Source of the DNA: Gammaproteobacteria bacterium
GTDB taxonomy: Bacteria > Pseudomonadota > Gammaproteobacteria > Steroidobacterales > Woeseiaceae
DNA length: 41,251 nt
Reading direction: 5' to 3'
Assembly (NCBI GenBank): GCA_018677555.1
Contig: JAHHOT010000169.1
Span: 1 to 41,251 of the forward strand
Shown here: piece by piece, positions 21,989-31,380 of the stretch
How positions within the stretch are numbered: position 1 is the first letter of the stretch
How the letters are laid out: the number at the start of each line of letters is the position of its first letter
Notes under the pieces: generated by a model
The model's database searches: none
The model's input: the letters and a program-made list of their open reading frames with translations, nothing else
Told to the model about the DNA's origin: nothing
Made by a program: the position numbers and the translations under genes

Positions 21989-22474
21989 ATGATCACGATC
22001 AAGACCAATCACGGCGATATCGTCGTCGAATTGTTTGAAGAAGCAGCGCCTGTTTCCTGCGAAAACTTTCGTCAGTATGTCGCCGAGGGGTTCTTCCAGG
22101 GCACCGTTTTTCACCGCGTAATACCCAACTTCATGATTCAGGGCGGCGGCATGGAGCCCGACCTCGAACGCAAGCAAACGCGGGCGCCGATAAAAAACGA
22201 AGCGAACAACGGCGAGAAAAACCTGCGGGGAACGCTGGCGATGGCACGAACGGGTGAGGTTGACAGCGCCACTTCGCAATTTTTCATTAACCTGCGTGAC
22301 AACGATTTTCTCGATCACGGCGGCCGGGACTTCGGTTACGCGGTGTTCGGGCGCGTTGCCGACGGCATGGATGTCGTGGATTCCATTGCAACGGTTCCAA
22401 CCGGCAACCAGGGCGGCCACCAGGATGTGCCGCTCGAGCCAGTCGTGATTCTCGAGGTCAGCGCCGACACCTGA
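21989..22474 (+). CDS. ppiB: Cyclophilin-type peptidyl-prolyl cis-trans isomerase
   Basis: A 161-residue single-domain cyclophilin without signal peptide, hence cytoplasmic like PpiB. The family motifs are clear: [28 protein letters not shown] (given as the region near residues 26-53, with the catalytic Arg in FHR), [17 protein letters not shown] and the [16 protein letters not shown] segment. It begins 44 bases after prmC and is probably in the same transcript. The gene ends at a long inverted REP pair that separates it from the convergent prfA. Confidence 0.95.
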   Translation: MITIKTNHGDIVVELFEEAAPVSCENFRQYVAEGFFQGTVFHRVIPNFMIQGGGMEPDLERKQTRAPIKNEANNGEKNLRGTLAMARTGEVDSATSQFFINLRDNDFLDHGGRDFGYAVFGRVADGMDVVDSIATVPTGNQGGHQDVPLEPVVILEVSADT

Positions 22475-22496
22475 ACGGCTGTCTTTCCCCGGTGTT

Positions 22497-22563
22497 GCAA
22501 GAGCGCCGCCCCCGGCGCGATCGCAACGCGTATTAGTTGTCGCGCCGGGGGCGGCGCTCTTAC
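22497..22563. repeat. Inverted REP pair between ppiB and prfA, likely two-way transcription end
   Basis: Left unit 22497-22520 (GCAAGA, GCGCCG, CCCC, CGGCGC, GA) and right unit 22540-22563 (same sequence on the minus strand, with GTAAGA as the tag) are complementary at 23 of 24 positions around a 19-base spacer. The transcript from either strand would form a very stable hairpin. It sits between two convergent genes, so it may stop or protect both messages. Confidence 0.85.
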
Positions 22564-22629
22564 AGGGGCGCTCGCAGTGGATTGCGATGCCCGACAGTAC
22601 GCGAGCCAGGTGAGGTCAATTCAGCGCCC

Positions 22630-23712
22630 TTACTGGCTCAAGGCGGCCAGCTGATCCGCCTGGTACTCGCTGACCAGCGGATCGATCACCTGGCCAAGGT
22701 CACCCTCGAGTATTTCCGCGAGCTTGTACAGCGTGAGGTTGATTCGATGGTCGGTCACCCTGCCTTGCGGATAGTTGTAGGTTCGTATGCGCTCGGACCT
22801 GTCTCCGGAGCCGACCAGCAGTTTGCGTTCCTGTGCCTGGTCCTGTTCGCGTCTGGATATTTCCGCGTCCAGCAGGCGTGCCTGCAACAGCGACATGGCA
22901 CGCGCCTTGTTCTTGTGTTGCGAGCGCTCGTCCTGGCATTCCACGACGATACCGGTTGGAATGTGCGTCAATCGAACTGCCGAATCGGTTTTATTGACGT
23001 GCTGGCCGCCGGCGCCCGATGCGCGGTATGTATCGATCCGTAAGTCGTTGCTGTTGATGTCGATTTCCTCGACTTCGTCCGCTTCCGGCAGAACGGCGAC
23101 GGTGCAGGCGGATGTGTGAATACGGCCCTGTGATTCCGTCGCTGGCACTCGCTGGACGCGATGTGCACCGGACTCGAACTTGAGTTGCGCGTAAATGCCA
23201 CTGCCGGAGACGCGGCTGACGATCTCTTTGTAGCCACCGTGTTCGCCGTCGCGTGCGCTGATGATTTCCAGTTGCCAGCGCATGGCCTCGGCATAGCGGC
23301 TGTACATGCGAAACAGATCGCCGGCGAAAATCGCCGCTTCGTCGCCACCGGTGCCGGCACGGATTTCGAGATAGACGTTGCTGTCGTCATGCGGGTCGGG
23401 CGGAATGAGGGCCTTTCGCAGTTCGACCTGCAAGGTGTCGCGGGTTTCCGTCAGTTTGGCGAGTTCTTCCTCGCCCATTTCGCGCACTTCTTCGTCGGCA
23501 TCGGCCGCCATCTCCTCTGCCGCCTCGATGTCAGCGGCAAGCGCGTTGTATTTCCTGAATAACTCGACGACCGGCTCGAGGCGCGAATACTCTCGCGACA
23601 AATCGCGGAAGCGATTCTGGTCCGCGATGACATCCGGCTCAGCCAGCAGGCCGGCGACCTCCTCGAAGCGCTCGCGCGTGGTTTCGAGCCTGGCATTGAT
23701 GGAGTCTTTCAT
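22630..23712 (-). CDS. prfA: Peptide chain release factor 1
   Basis: RF1 ends translation at UAG and UAA. The 360-residue protein has the helical domain 1, the stop-codon reading P190-A-T192 motif of the RF1 class (VPATESQGR), and G235-G-Q237 in SGAGGQHVN, the peptidyl-hydrolysis loop. I chose the ATG at 23712 ([10 protein letters not shown]), seven bases after the hemA stop; the frame extends 16 codons upstream into hemA. The order hemA-prfA with prmC close by is the standard gammaproteobacterial arrangement. Confidence 0.98.
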   Translation of the reverse strand: MKDSINARLETTRERFEEVAGLLAEPDVIADQNRFRDLSREYSRLEPVVELFRKYNALAADIEAAEEMAADADEEVREMGEEELAKLTETRDTLQVELRKALIPPDPHDDSNVYLEIRAGTGGDEAAIFAGDLFRMYSRYAEAMRWQLEIISARDGEHGGYKEIVSRVSGSGIYAQLKFESGAHRVQRVPATESQGRIHTSACTVAVLPEADEVEEIDINSNDLRIDTYRASGAGGQHVNKTDSAVRLTHIPTGIVVECQDERSQHKNKARAMSLLQARLLDAEISRREQDQAQERKLLVGSGDRSERIRTYNYPQGRVTDHRINLTLYKLAEILEGDLGQVIDPLVSEYQADQLAALSQ

Positions 23713-23719
23713 GGACGTC

Positions 23720-24976
23720 TCAGGATTCGTCGTCGAGGCCGAACAGGCTTCGAGCTGCATCGATCATCTGTTGATCGTCTTTCTCGCCTGCCGCGCGCAG
23801 GCGCACGCTCGGATTGTGCAATAACTTCTTGAGCAGCGATGCCGTGACGTAATCCAGCACATCGTCGGGGTCCATGCCTTTGGCCAGGCGTCGCCTTGCC
23901 TGCTCCAATACTACACCGCGCAGGTCGTCCGCCTGCTCGCGAAGTGCGGTGATGACCGGGGCCACTTCCTTACCGCGCTCGATGGACAAGTAGCGGCGCG
24001 TCTCTTCCTGCAGAATACGGTCGGCGTCCGTTGCCGCTGCCGCGCGGTTGTTCTGCCCCTCTAGGATGACCTGGTCCAGGTCGTCGATGCTATACAGGTA
24101 AACGTCGTTGAGATCGCGGATAGCGGGATCGAGGTCTCGCGGTACCGCGATGTCGACCGCGAATACGGGGCGATGGCGGCGCGCTTTGATGGCCCGCTGC
24201 ATTTGCTCGAGATTGACAACAGGCTCCGGGCTTGCCGTCGAACTGATCAATATGTCGGCTTCCGGCAGCGTTCCTTCGATCTCGGACAGCGCTACCGCAA
24301 ATCCGTCAAACTTTCCGGCCAGGCGCTGCGCCCGGGCCAGGTCCCGATTGGCGACGAACAAGCGGCCGATGCCTTTGCTGTGAAGATGCTTGGCGACGAG
24401 ATCGATCGTCGAGCCGGCTCCGATGAGCAGCGCGGTGTGGCGGCTGAAGCCCGCGAAAAACTGGTCGGCAAGATTAACGGCGGCGTAGGCGACGGACACC
24501 GGGCTGCTGCCGATCTCGGTATCGGTGCGAACTTTCTTGGCCACCGAGTAGGTATGCTGGAACAGGCGGCTCAGGTTGCCACCGACCGTGCCGTGCTGCT
24601 CGGCCTCGCGAAAGGCATCTTTCAGCTGGCCGAGGATCTGCGGTTCCCCCAGTACCATCGAATCCAGGCCGCAGGCGACGCGGAAGATGTGCCGAATGGC
24701 GTCATCGCCATCGCGGCAGAACAGCGCTTTCTGTGACGCCTCGTCCATCTGCTGATCGCCAGTGAGCCAGTCCCGCAGTGCCGCAACGCCGGCATCACTG
24801 GCCTCGACGTAGAATTCCGTTCGGTTGCAGGTCGACAACAGCACCGCCTCGTCAATTCCGGCGAGGCCGGTTACCGTACGCAGCGCGCGCGCGGCATCAT
24901 CGCCGGAAAAGACGACTTGCTCACGAATTTCCACAGGGGCCGTGGTATGGTTCAGTCCGAGTATATGCAGTGGCAT
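23720..24976 (-). CDS. hemA: Glutamyl-tRNA reductase
   Basis: HemA reduces Glu-tRNA to glutamate-1-semialdehyde, the first step of C5-pathway tetrapyrrole synthesis. The 418-residue product begins [19 protein letters not shown] and has the catalytic cysteine C50 in [11 protein letters not shown], then [15 protein letters not shown], the NADPH-binding [13 protein letters not shown], and [12 protein letters not shown], with a C-terminal dimerisation helix. Synthesised tetrapyrrole also feeds cobalamin, which MetH needs. In the divergent gap a TAGAAT hexamer (minus strand, 25018-25013) could be its -10 box, but no good -35 box accompanies it. Confidence 0.98.
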   Translation of the reverse strand: MPLHILGLNHTTAPVEIREQVVFSGDDAARALRTVTGLAGIDEAVLLSTCNRTEFYVEASDAGVAALRDWLTGDQQMDEASQKALFCRDGDDAIRHIFRVACGLDSMVLGEPQILGQLKDAFREAEQHGTVGGNLSRLFQHTYSVAKKVRTDTEIGSSPVSVAYAAVNLADQFFAGFSRHTALLIGAGSTIDLVAKHLHSKGIGRLFVANRDLARAQRLAGKFDGFAVALSEIEGTLPEADILISSTASPEPVVNLEQMQRAIKARRHRPVFAVDIAVPRDLDPAIRDLNDVYLYSIDDLDQVILEGQNNRAAAATDADRILQEETRRYLSIERGKEVAPVITALREQADDLRGVVLEQARRRLAKGMDPDDVLDYVTASLLKKLLHNPSVRLRAAGEKDDQQMIDAARSLFGLDDES

Positions 24977-25136
24977 CAGGGGATTAGGCGTGGTGGCGCG
25001 AAATCAGAGCGTATTCTATGCGAACTGATGACGTAGTTCCTTGTCTGTGTTCACCACCTTTGTGAAATTATTGTCGAGAACCTGTTGCATGACGCTTTGT
25101 AGCTGCAGGTTCCGCTTGAGGAGCCGTTTCCGGTCT

Positions 25137-26825
25137 ATGAATTGCCTATCCACATTCCTGCGACGCCTGCCACTGGCAGTGGTTGTTTGCGGGTTGCTCA
25201 GCATATCCGTCCCCGGGTACGCCGGCGACGACAAAGAAGGCGACAACGCGGCTGCGCGTATCGAGGCGGCAGAGTCGGCGCTGGAACGGCACGAATACAA
25301 GGTGGCGTCGTGGGAGTACCGCAAAGCGGCCGAGATCAGCAGCCGGCCCGAGGTGGCGCAGCAGGCAACCCGCGTTGCTTACAGTTTTGGCTTCGATCGC
25401 GATGCCCTGGCGTCGGCAAAGCGCTGGGTGCTGCTGGACAAGGAGAGCGACGAAGCGCTGCTGTACGTCGCTTTGCTGCAGTTGCGCACGGACGATATCT
25501 GGGATTCGCGCCGCAGCTTTCGGCAGCTGCTGAAACAAAGCGATGAACCGCCCGAGGACCGGCTCGTCGCGCTCATACCCTTTCTTTCGCAGGAAGACCC
25601 GGACAAAGCTGACCGCCTGATGCGGCAGCTGGCGCGTCCCTACAAGGACTCCTCGCAGGCGCACTATGCGGTCGCTGTCATGGCAATGCAGTCAGGCGAC
25701 CTCGAGGAAGCACAGAAGCGTGCACGCAAGGCCATCGAACTCGATGACGAGTGGATCAAGCCACACCTCGTTTATGCACGGTCGCTGTTGCTTGATGGCG
25801 ATGAGGAAGGTGCCATCGATTACACGGCGAGGCTGATCGGCGATTCGCCCGATCCCGATCCGGAAGCACGACTGGAACTGGCGCTGATGCTGCTGTCAGC
25901 CGGTCGCGACGACGATGCGTTGAGCCAGGTCAACCAGATTCTCCTCGAACAACCGTCCCGCACAGACGCGCTGCGCCTGATGGCGATCATCAACTTCCGC
26001 CTGGAGCGTCTCGACGCTGCCAGGGCGGACTTCGAGGATCTGCTGGCCACCGGGCGTTACACGATGGACGCGCTGTATTACCTCGGACGCATCGCCGACA
26101 TCAACAACGATCACGAGCGCGCCATCGAGCTTTACTCGCAGGTCGTACAGGGATCCAATGCCGTGCTGTCGCAGCGTCGGGCGAGCGGCATCATGTCGCA
26201 GAACGGCGATGAAGAAGCAGCTTTGCAACACCTGCGTGATTTTGGCGAAAAACACCCGAACTACGCCGTTGAAATGATCGAGGCGGAAGCCCAGTTGCTG
26301 GCGTCGCTGGAGCGCTACCCTGATGCGCTCGAAAAATACGACCGGGTGGTTTCGTACCGGCCCGACGACGAGGGCGCACTGCTGGGGCGCGCCGAGTTGC
26401 TGCTGCGCATGGGTCGTCTCGACGCCGCAATCAAGCAATATCGCGAAGCGGTCGACCGCTGGCCTGACAGCGCGATATCGCTCAATGCGCTCGGGTACAC
26501 CCTTGCAGACCGAACCGAAAGATACAACGAGGCCGAGCGGCTCATTCGCAAGGCGCTCAAGCTGGACCCCGACAGCCCGGCGATCATCGACAGTTGGGGG
26601 TGGGTGTTGTACCGCAAAGGCAAGAACGAGCAGGCGCTCACGGAGCTGCAACGGGCTTACGAAAAATTGCGCGACCCGGAGGTCGCAGCGCATATCGTGG
26701 AGGTGTTGTGGAAGCTCGATCGCATCGAGGAAGCACAAGAGTTCCTGGCTGATGCCGAGTTGCTTTACCCCGACAGCGAGTTGTTGCACGCAGTTCGAGA
26801 AAAGGCATTTCCCCAAGCGAATTGA
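25137..26825 (+). CDS. Secreted tetratricopeptide-repeat protein next to lolB
   Basis: A 562-residue protein with a signal peptide (MNCLSTFLRRLPLAVVVCGL to about GYAGDD) followed by helical TPR repeats through nearly the whole length. The clearest are near the end, such as AISLNALGYTLADR, YNEAERLIRKALKLDPDSP and IIDSWGWVLYRKGKNEQALTEL. It corresponds by position to the TPR protein beside lolB in Pseudomonas (PA4667-type). Its function is not known; TPR arrays bind proteins, and coupling to lolB suggests an envelope role. I chose the ATG at 25137 for the signal peptide, with a GAGGAG about 13 bases upstream; the open frame begins at 25041. Confidence 0.88.
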   Translation: MNCLSTFLRRLPLAVVVCGLLSISVPGYAGDDKEGDNAAARIEAAESALERHEYKVASWEYRKAAEISSRPEVAQQATRVAYSFGFDRDALASAKRWVLLDKESDEALLYVALLQLRTDDIWDSRRSFRQLLKQSDEPPEDRLVALIPFLSQEDPDKADRLMRQLARPYKDSSQAHYAVAVMAMQSGDLEEAQKRARKAIELDDEWIKPHLVYARSLLLDGDEEGAIDYTARLIGDSPDPDPEARLELALMLLSAGRDDDALSQVNQILLEQPSRTDALRLMAIINFRLERLDAARADFEDLLATGRYTMDALYYLGRIADINNDHERAIELYSQVVQGSNAVLSQRRASGIMSQNGDEEAALQHLRDFGEKHPNYAVEMIEAEAQLLASLERYPDALEKYDRVVSYRPDDEGALLGRAELLLRMGRLDAAIKQYREAVDRWPDSAISLNALGYTLADRTERYNEAERLIRKALKLDPDSPAIIDSWGWVLYRKGKNEQALTELQRAYEKLRDPEVAAHIVEVLWKLDRIEEAQEFLADAELLYPDSELLHAVREKAFPQAN

Positions 26826-27424
26826 TTCACCGAGCTGAAAGCAAAGCAGTCTTGTGCCTGGCGATTGCGTTACTGGGCGGTTGCGCTGCACCGCGTGGCA
26901 TCATGCTGCCGGAAATGCAAACCTGGCCGATCCGCCAGGACACGCTCGGCTCACTCAGGCACTGGGAATTCCGCGGGCGAATTGGCGTTAGTGCGGGCAA
27001 CGAGGGTTTCAACGGCAAACTGCGCTGGAAACAGAACGATGACCGCTTCGACGTGACCGTCAGCGGCCCATTGGGCGCCGGTGCGATCGAAATCGAAGGA
27101 CGCGGCAGCCAGGTGCGCCTCACCGACAAGAATGGCGAGGTGAGCGACATGCAGGACGTGGAGGCGGACATACGAGCGCGCTACGGCTGGACCATCCCGG
27201 TCGAGAGCCTGCGCTACTGGGCCCTGGGCATTCCGGCGCCCGGATCGCCCGCGGTAACCGAGCTTGACGAGTACGGGCAACTGGTTACGCTGGAGCAGCG
27301 CGGCTGGGTAGTCACCGTATCGCAGTACAAGGAGGGCGGCGGCCAGCCGATGCCGCGGCGCGTTGCGGCGACCAGTCCCGATGCGAAAGTGCGGCTGGTG
27401 ATCGACAACTGGATTTTTCGCTAG
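26822..27424 (+). CDS. lolB: Outer-membrane lipoprotein receptor LolB
   Basis: LolB accepts lipoproteins from LolA and inserts them into the outer membrane. The 200-residue product is itself a lipoprotein: lipobox IALLGGC puts the modified cysteine at residue 21. The half-barrel fold shows WEFRGRIGVSAGNEGFNG, LRWKQNDDRFDVTVSGPLG and the later GWTIPVESLRYWALGIPAPG (regional descriptions). The start is TTG overlapping the stop of the TPR gene (TTGA). RlpA and the binding protein further on are possible clients. In many relatives ispE follows directly; here a 109-base gap and a tRNA follow instead. Confidence 0.94.
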   Translation: MIHRAESKAVLCLAIALLGGCAAPRGIMLPEMQTWPIRQDTLGSLRHWEFRGRIGVSAGNEGFNGKLRWKQNDDRFDVTVSGPLGAGAIEIEGRGSQVRLTDKNGEVSDMQDVEADIRARYGWTIPVESLRYWALGIPAPGSPAVTELDEYGQLVTLEQRGWVVTVSQYKEGGGQPMPRRVAATSPDAKVRLVIDNWIFR

Positions 27425-27451
27425 CGGTCGCCCGGTCAAGCGGCGCTGTCG

Positions 27452-27480
27452 TTGACACCTCCCGTGGCGGGTATCACACT
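27452..27480 (+). promoter_or_regulatory. Possible promoter for tRNA-Gln and prs
   Basis: A perfect TTGACA (27452-27457) lies 17 bases before CACACT (27475-27480), a poor -10 box with 3 of 6 matches. Transcription would begin near 27487, about 47 bases before the tRNA. The spacer contains CCCG-TGG-CGGG, a small dyad. Because the lolB stop is at 27424 and a REP element or terminator is missing here, read-through from lolB is equally possible. Confidence 0.35.
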
Positions 27481-27533
27481 ACGCGCGACGGACCGGCTGC
27501 ATTGTCCGCTATGGCTGACCGGTTCAGGGAAAA

Positions 27534-27608
27534 TGGGGTGTAGCCAAGTGGTAAGGCAACGGGTTTTGATCCCGTCATGCGCAGGTTCGAATCCTGCCAC
27601 CCCAGCCA
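27534..27608 (+). tRNA. tRNA-Gln (anticodon TTG)
   Basis: The acceptor arm TGGGGTG (27534-27540) pairs with CACCCCA (27598-27604), then discriminator G and an encoded CCA (27606-27608). The anticodon arm ACGGG / CCCGT encloses TT-TTG-AT, anticodon TTG at 27566-27568. The T arm contains GGTTCGAATCC. The first pair is U1-A72, the weak pair typical of bacterial tRNA-Gln, which both GlnRS and GatCAB read. Location between lolB and prs is conserved in gammaproteobacteria. Confidence 0.97.
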
Positions 27609-27662
27609 CTCTTCGTGCACGCCGGTTGGGGTCGGCGCCGACCATAAGGGGGACTATACGTC

Positions 27663-28616
27663 GTGGATCCAGCGACAATGGCGATCTTTTCCGGGAACGC
27701 CCATCCGAAACTAGCGCACGACATATCAAAGGTATTGCGAGTCCCGTTGGCCAAGGCCCAGGTGGGGCGTTTCAGCGACGGCGAGATTAACGTCGAAATC
27801 CTCGAGAACATCCGTGGCCGCGAAACGTTCATCGTTCAGTCTACCTGCCCGCCAACGTCCGAAAATCTGATGGAGCTGCTGGTGATGGTCGACGCGGCCA
27901 GGCGTGCATCGGCGTCGCGTATAACGGCGGTCATCCCGTATTTCGGGTTTGCGCGCCAGGATCGGCGGCCGCGGGCGTCCCGCGTTCCGATCACGGCCAA
28001 GCTCGTCGCCAAACTGATTGGTGCCGCAGGCGTCGACCGGGTGCTGACGGTCGACCTGCATGCGGATCAGATCCAGGGCTTTTTCGATATTGCCGTGGAC
28101 AACGTCTACGCCTCGCCTGTGCTACTGGGCGATGTGTGGAAAAAGAAGTACGAAAACATGGTCGTGGTCTCACCCGACGTGGGCGGCGTGGTACGCGCTC
28201 GTGCTCTTGCGAAGCGCCTCGACGATGCCGACCTGGTCATCATCGATAAACGCCGCTCGAAGGCCAATCAATCCGAGGTCATGAATATCATCGGTGAGGT
28301 GGACGGGATGTCCTGCGTCATGATCGATGACATGGTCGACACGGCCGGCACGCTGTGCCACGCGGCGAGTGCGCTGAAGTCGCATGGCGCAGCAATTGTC
28401 GTCGCGTACATCACGCACGCAGTTCTGTCGGGTCCGGCGGTATCGCGGATCTCGGAGTCGGCGCTAGACGAGATCGTCGTCACCGATACGATCCCACTGA
28501 GCGAATCGGCACAGGCCTGCAGCAAGATCCGCCAGTTGTCCACGGCCGAGCTGCTGGCGGAAACGATGCGCCGGATCTCGGACGAGGAGTCGGTCAGCTC
28601 GCTCTACGTCGATTAG
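27663..28616 (+). CDS. prs: Ribose-phosphate pyrophosphokinase
   Basis: Prs makes PRPP from ribose 5-phosphate and ATP for nucleotides, His, Trp and NAD. The 317-residue protein shows [35 protein letters not shown] (as [15 protein letters not shown]), the flexible loop [30 protein letters not shown] and the PRPP loop [13 protein letters not shown] chose the GTG at 27663 because GGGGG ends about ten bases upstream; the ATG at 27678 would leave 24 bases. It follows the tRNA-Gln gene by 54 bases. Confidence 0.98.
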   Translation: MDPATMAIFSGNAHPKLAHDISKVLRVPLAKAQVGRFSDGEINVEILENIRGRETFIVQSTCPPTSENLMELLVMVDAARRASASRITAVIPYFGFARQDRRPRASRVPITAKLVAKLIGAAGVDRVLTVDLHADQIQGFFDIAVDNVYASPVLLGDVWKKKYENMVVVSPDVGGVVRARALAKRLDDADLVIIDKRRSKANQSEVMNIIGEVDGMSCVMIDDMVDTAGTLCHAASALKSHGAAIVVAYITHAVLSGPAVSRISESALDEIVVTDTIPLSESAQACSKIRQLSTAELLAETMRRISDEESVSSLYVD

Positions 28617-28627
28617 AACGCGTCACG

Positions 28628-28651
28628 GTAGGAGCGCCGCCCCCGGCGCGA
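28628..28651 (+). repeat. REP-like unit after prs
   Basis: A single 24-base unit identical to 19491-19514 (GTAGGA, GCGCCG, CCCC, CGGCGC, GA). It begins 11 bases after the prs stop and opens the 257-base gap to rplY. It has no inverse partner nearby. Confidence 0.85.
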
Positions 28652-28683
28652 CCCGCTGGACGTGGGCGTCGCGGCACCAAACG

Positions 28684-28747
28684 GGGACATTCCTGATTTC
28701 CGATCCCGGGCGCTCTTATTGACTGGTACTGCAATCAGGAAAATCCC
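28684..28747. repeat. Inverted repeat of a second family in the prs-rplY gap
   Basis: Left arm 28684-28698 (GGGACATTCCTGATT) and right arm 28733-28747 (AATCAGGAAAATCCC) are complementary at 13 of 15 positions, nine of them consecutive (TTCCTGATT / AATCAGGAA), around a 34-base spacer. It is unlike the GTAG units. From memory, sequences with GGGGACATTCCTGATT recur in many gammaproteobacterial genomes beside IS200/REP-type transposase genes; that likeness is not verified. The rest of the gap (28748-28873) shows only the rplY ribosome binding site. Confidence 0.55.
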
Positions 28748-28873
28748 TTTGCGCGCTTCCCCGGCCACGGTAATTCCTGTACCATGCGCGGCCTCGTTCT
28801 GGCTGGTCGCGGCCGGGGCGAGTGCAATAAAGCCAATTTTCACCAAAACTCAATCAGTTATCGGAGAACTCTC

Positions 28874-29560
28874 ATGAGTCAGGATTTCGATCTGATTGCG
28901 GAATACCGTGAGGACCAGGGGAAGGGTGCGAGCCGCCGCCTGCGTCGACAGGGTAAAGTACCCGCAATCATCTATGGTGCCGGCCGTCCGCCGCGCAAGG
29001 TGTCGCTGGATCACAACCGGGTTCTCCAGCAGCTCGAGAACGAGTCGTTTTATTCCAGTATTCTGAGCATCAAGGTCGGCGACAAGAGCCAGGCCGCGAT
29101 CGTCAAGGATATCCAGCGTCATCCCGCCAAGCGGCTCATCATGCACATGGATTTCCAGCGCATTGTCGCCGGCGAAAAGATCAAGATGAACGTGCCGATC
29201 CACTACATCAACGAAGAAGAAGCGGTCGGCGTTCGCGCAGGCGGTTCTGTATCGCACCTGATGACCGACGTTGAGGTCACCTGTCTGCCGAAGGACTTGC
29301 CCGAGTATTTCGAGGTTGACGTCGCAAACCTCGACATGAACGAGATGTTGCATCTGTCCGACATCACGTTGCCGAAGGGTGTGGAAATTCCCGAGCTCGC
29401 GCAGGGGCCCGAGCACGACCAGGCGATCGTGTCGATCCATATGCTCAAGGTTGCCGCCGCGGACGAAGAAGTCGAAGCAGAAGCGGTTCCGGAGGGCGAG
29501 GAAGCACCGACGGACGAAGCGCCGGCTGCGGAAGGCGACGCGGAAAAAGACGAGGGCTAA
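28874..29560 (+). CDS. rplY: 50S ribosomal protein L25 (CTC form)
   Basis: L25 binds 5S rRNA. The 228-residue product is the long CTC/TL5 form: N-terminal L25 domain (SRRLRRQGKVPAIIYG, near residues 1-95), a C-terminal beta domain (VPIHYINEEEAVGVRAGG, VTCLPKDLPEYFEVDV) and an acidic Glu/Ala-rich tail from about residue 195. The ATG at 28874 is preceded by GGAG with seven bases spacing, which settles the start; the open frame reaches back to 28784 without similarity. It lies between prs and pth, as in related genomes. Confidence 0.97.
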   Translation: MSQDFDLIAEYREDQGKGASRRLRRQGKVPAIIYGAGRPPRKVSLDHNRVLQQLENESFYSSILSIKVGDKSQAAIVKDIQRHPAKRLIMHMDFQRIVAGEKIKMNVPIHYINEEEAVGVRAGGSVSHLMTDVEVTCLPKDLPEYFEVDVANLDMNEMLHLSDITLPKGVEIPELAQGPEHDQAIVSIHMLKVAAADEEVEAEAVPEGEEAPTDEAPAAEGDAEKDEG

Positions 29561-29640
29561 GGCGGCGCTGGTTCCCCGGCGCAGTAACCAACACGGGAAG
29601 CCATGTTTCTGCGGAAACTCTGGGCTCGAATTGCCGGATC

Positions 29641-29660
29641 GGCGGGGCCTGAACCCCGCC
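29641..29660. repeat. Perfect hairpin in front of pth
   Basis: GGCGGGG (29641-29647) and CCCCGCC (29654-29660) pair perfectly around CCTGAA. It ends 26 bases before the chosen pth ATG. No T-run follows, so it is not a terminator. If the upstream ATG at 29603 is used instead, this segment is coding. Confidence 0.5.
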
Positions 29661-29686
29661 GGCCTGCTGAGCATGGCGCGCATGGC

Positions 29687-30265
29687 ATGAGCAGAAATCT
29701 TACCGTTATCGCCGGGCTGGGAAATCCCGAAGAACGCCATGCGCGAACGCCGCACAACGCCGGCTTCTGGTTTGCGGAGGAAGTCGCGCGTCGCGGCAAC
29801 GGGCAGTTTCGTTACGAAAAACGCTTTGACGCGGACGTCTGCAAAGTGACGCTGGCCGGCCACGAACTGTGGTTAATCAAACCGCAGAGCTACATGAACC
29901 TGAGCGGCAAGCCGATCCGCGCTGTGCTCGACTACTATCGGCTCAAACCGGAGACACTGCTGGTCGCTCACGACGAAATCGATCTGCCGCCCGGTACCGT
30001 GCGTTTGAAAAAGGGTGGCGGGCACGGCGGGCATAACGGTATCCGCGACGTGATCCAGCACTGCGGGCCGGATTTTGTGCGCCTGCGGCTCGGTGTCGGC
30101 CACCCGGGCCATAAGGATCAGGTCACGGGGCACGTGCTGAAAAAAGCGACGCGCGACGTGGAGGCGGCAATCGAAAAAAATATCGATGACGCGGCGGCTG
30201 TCCTCCCGCTTTACCTGGACGACGGGCTCGAGGCGGCGATGAAAAAACTGCATACGAAGGACTAG
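29687..30265 (+). CDS. pth: Peptidyl-tRNA hydrolase
   Basis: Pth rescues tRNAs by cleaving peptidyl-tRNA dropped from ribosomes. The 192-residue protein (from my start) has [10 protein letters not shown], the catalytic His in [44 protein letters not shown] (regional) and [12 protein letters not shown]. Chosen start [14 protein letters not shown] gives the standard length. An ATG at 29603 in frame, preceded by GGGAAG, would add 28 basic residues (MFLRKLWARIAGSAG and on); translation from there cannot be excluded. The stop is two bases before ychF. Confidence 0.95.
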   Translation: MSRNLTVIAGLGNPEERHARTPHNAGFWFAEEVARRGNGQFRYEKRFDADVCKVTLAGHELWLIKPQSYMNLSGKPIRAVLDYYRLKPETLLVAHDEIDLPPGTVRLKKGGGHGGHNGIRDVIQHCGPDFVRLRLGVGHPGHKDQVTGHVLKKATRDVEAAIEKNIDDAAAVLPLYLDDGLEAAMKKLHTKD

Positions 30266-30267
30266 GC

Positions 30268-31359
30268 ATGGCGATCAAGTGCGGCATCGTGGGACTGCCG
30301 AACGTTGGCAAGTCCACCATATTCAACGCCTTGACGGCGGCGGAGATCCCGGCAGAGAACTACCCGTTCTGCACCATCGAGCCGCACGTCGGTGTTGTGC
30401 CTGTGCCGGATCAACGCCTTGGGATTCTTGCAGGCATCGTCAAGCCGCAGAAGACGATACCGGCCGCCATGGAGTTCGTCGACATCGCTGGCCTGGTGGC
30501 CGGCGCGTCGCAAGGGGAGGGTCTCGGCAACCAGTTCCTGGGCAATATTCGCGAGACGCACGCGATCGCGCATGTCGTGCGTTGTTTCGAAAACGACGAC
30601 GTGACCCATGTGGCCGGCGCGATCGACCCGATCGACGACATCGAGACCATCAATACCGAGCTCGCGCTGGCGGATCTCGAATCCGTCGAAAAACAGCTGC
30701 AGAAAGCGGAAAAAAACGCGAAGACCAACGAAAAGTCGGCAATCGCATTTCGTGACCTGTTGAAGCGGGTCAAGGCGCATCTTGACGAGGGCCTTCCGGT
30801 GCGTTCGCTGGCACTCGACGACAACGACAAACTGGCCTTACGCGAGCTGCACCTCATCACGGCGAAGCCGGTCATGTACATCGCCAACGTCGACGAAGGC
30901 GGCTTCGAGAATAACCCGCACCTGGCCGCCGTGCGCGACTACGCCGCCGGCGAAACCGCGCAGGTCGTTGCCATCTGTGCGGCCATCGAGGCCGAAATCG
31001 CACTGCTCGACGACGGGGACAAGAAAGAGTTCCTGGCTGATCTCGGCCTGCAGGAGCCGGGCCTCGACCGCGTGATTCGGTCCGCTTATACCTTGCTCGG
31101 CCTGCAAACCTATTTCACGGCCGGGCCCAAGGAAGTGCGTGCGTGGACGACGAAAGTGGGCGCCACCGCGCCACAGGCAGCCGGCGAGATACACACCGAC
31201 TTCGAGAAAGGGTTCATTCGTGCCGAGGTCATTGCTTACAGCGATTTCGTGGAAGGCGCCGGCGAGCAGGGCGCGAAGGAAGCCGGGCGCCTGCGGCTCG
31301 AGGGCAAGGACTACATCGTCCAGGAGGGCGACGTCATGCACTTCCGCTTCAACGTGTAG
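30268..31359 (+). CDS. ychF: YchF/OLA1 family redox-regulated ATPase
   Basis: A 363-residue Obg-related P-loop NTPase of the YchF family, which prefers ATP and associates with ribosomes and catalase regulation. The G1 loop is GLPNVGKST (9-17); the family-specific block [19 protein letters not shown] follows, then [20 protein letters not shown] (G3), a coiled-coil insertion ([15 protein letters not shown]) and the C-terminal TGS-like RNA-binding domain ending DVMHFRFNV. The ATG comes two bases after pth. This pth-ychF pair is one of the most conserved gene neighbourhoods in bacteria. Confidence 0.98.
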   Translation: MAIKCGIVGLPNVGKSTIFNALTAAEIPAENYPFCTIEPHVGVVPVPDQRLGILAGIVKPQKTIPAAMEFVDIAGLVAGASQGEGLGNQFLGNIRETHAIAHVVRCFENDDVTHVAGAIDPIDDIETINTELALADLESVEKQLQKAEKNAKTNEKSAIAFRDLLKRVKAHLDEGLPVRSLALDDNDKLALRELHLITAKPVMYIANVDEGGFENNPHLAAVRDYAAGETAQVVAICAAIEAEIALLDDGDKKEFLADLGLQEPGLDRVIRSAYTLLGLQTYFTAGPKEVRAWTTKVGATAPQAAGEIHTDFEKGFIRAEVIAYSDFVEGAGEQGAKEAGRLRLEGKDYIVQEGDVMHFRFNV

Positions 31360-31380
31360 GCGCGCCGCCGCGGCATTCCC

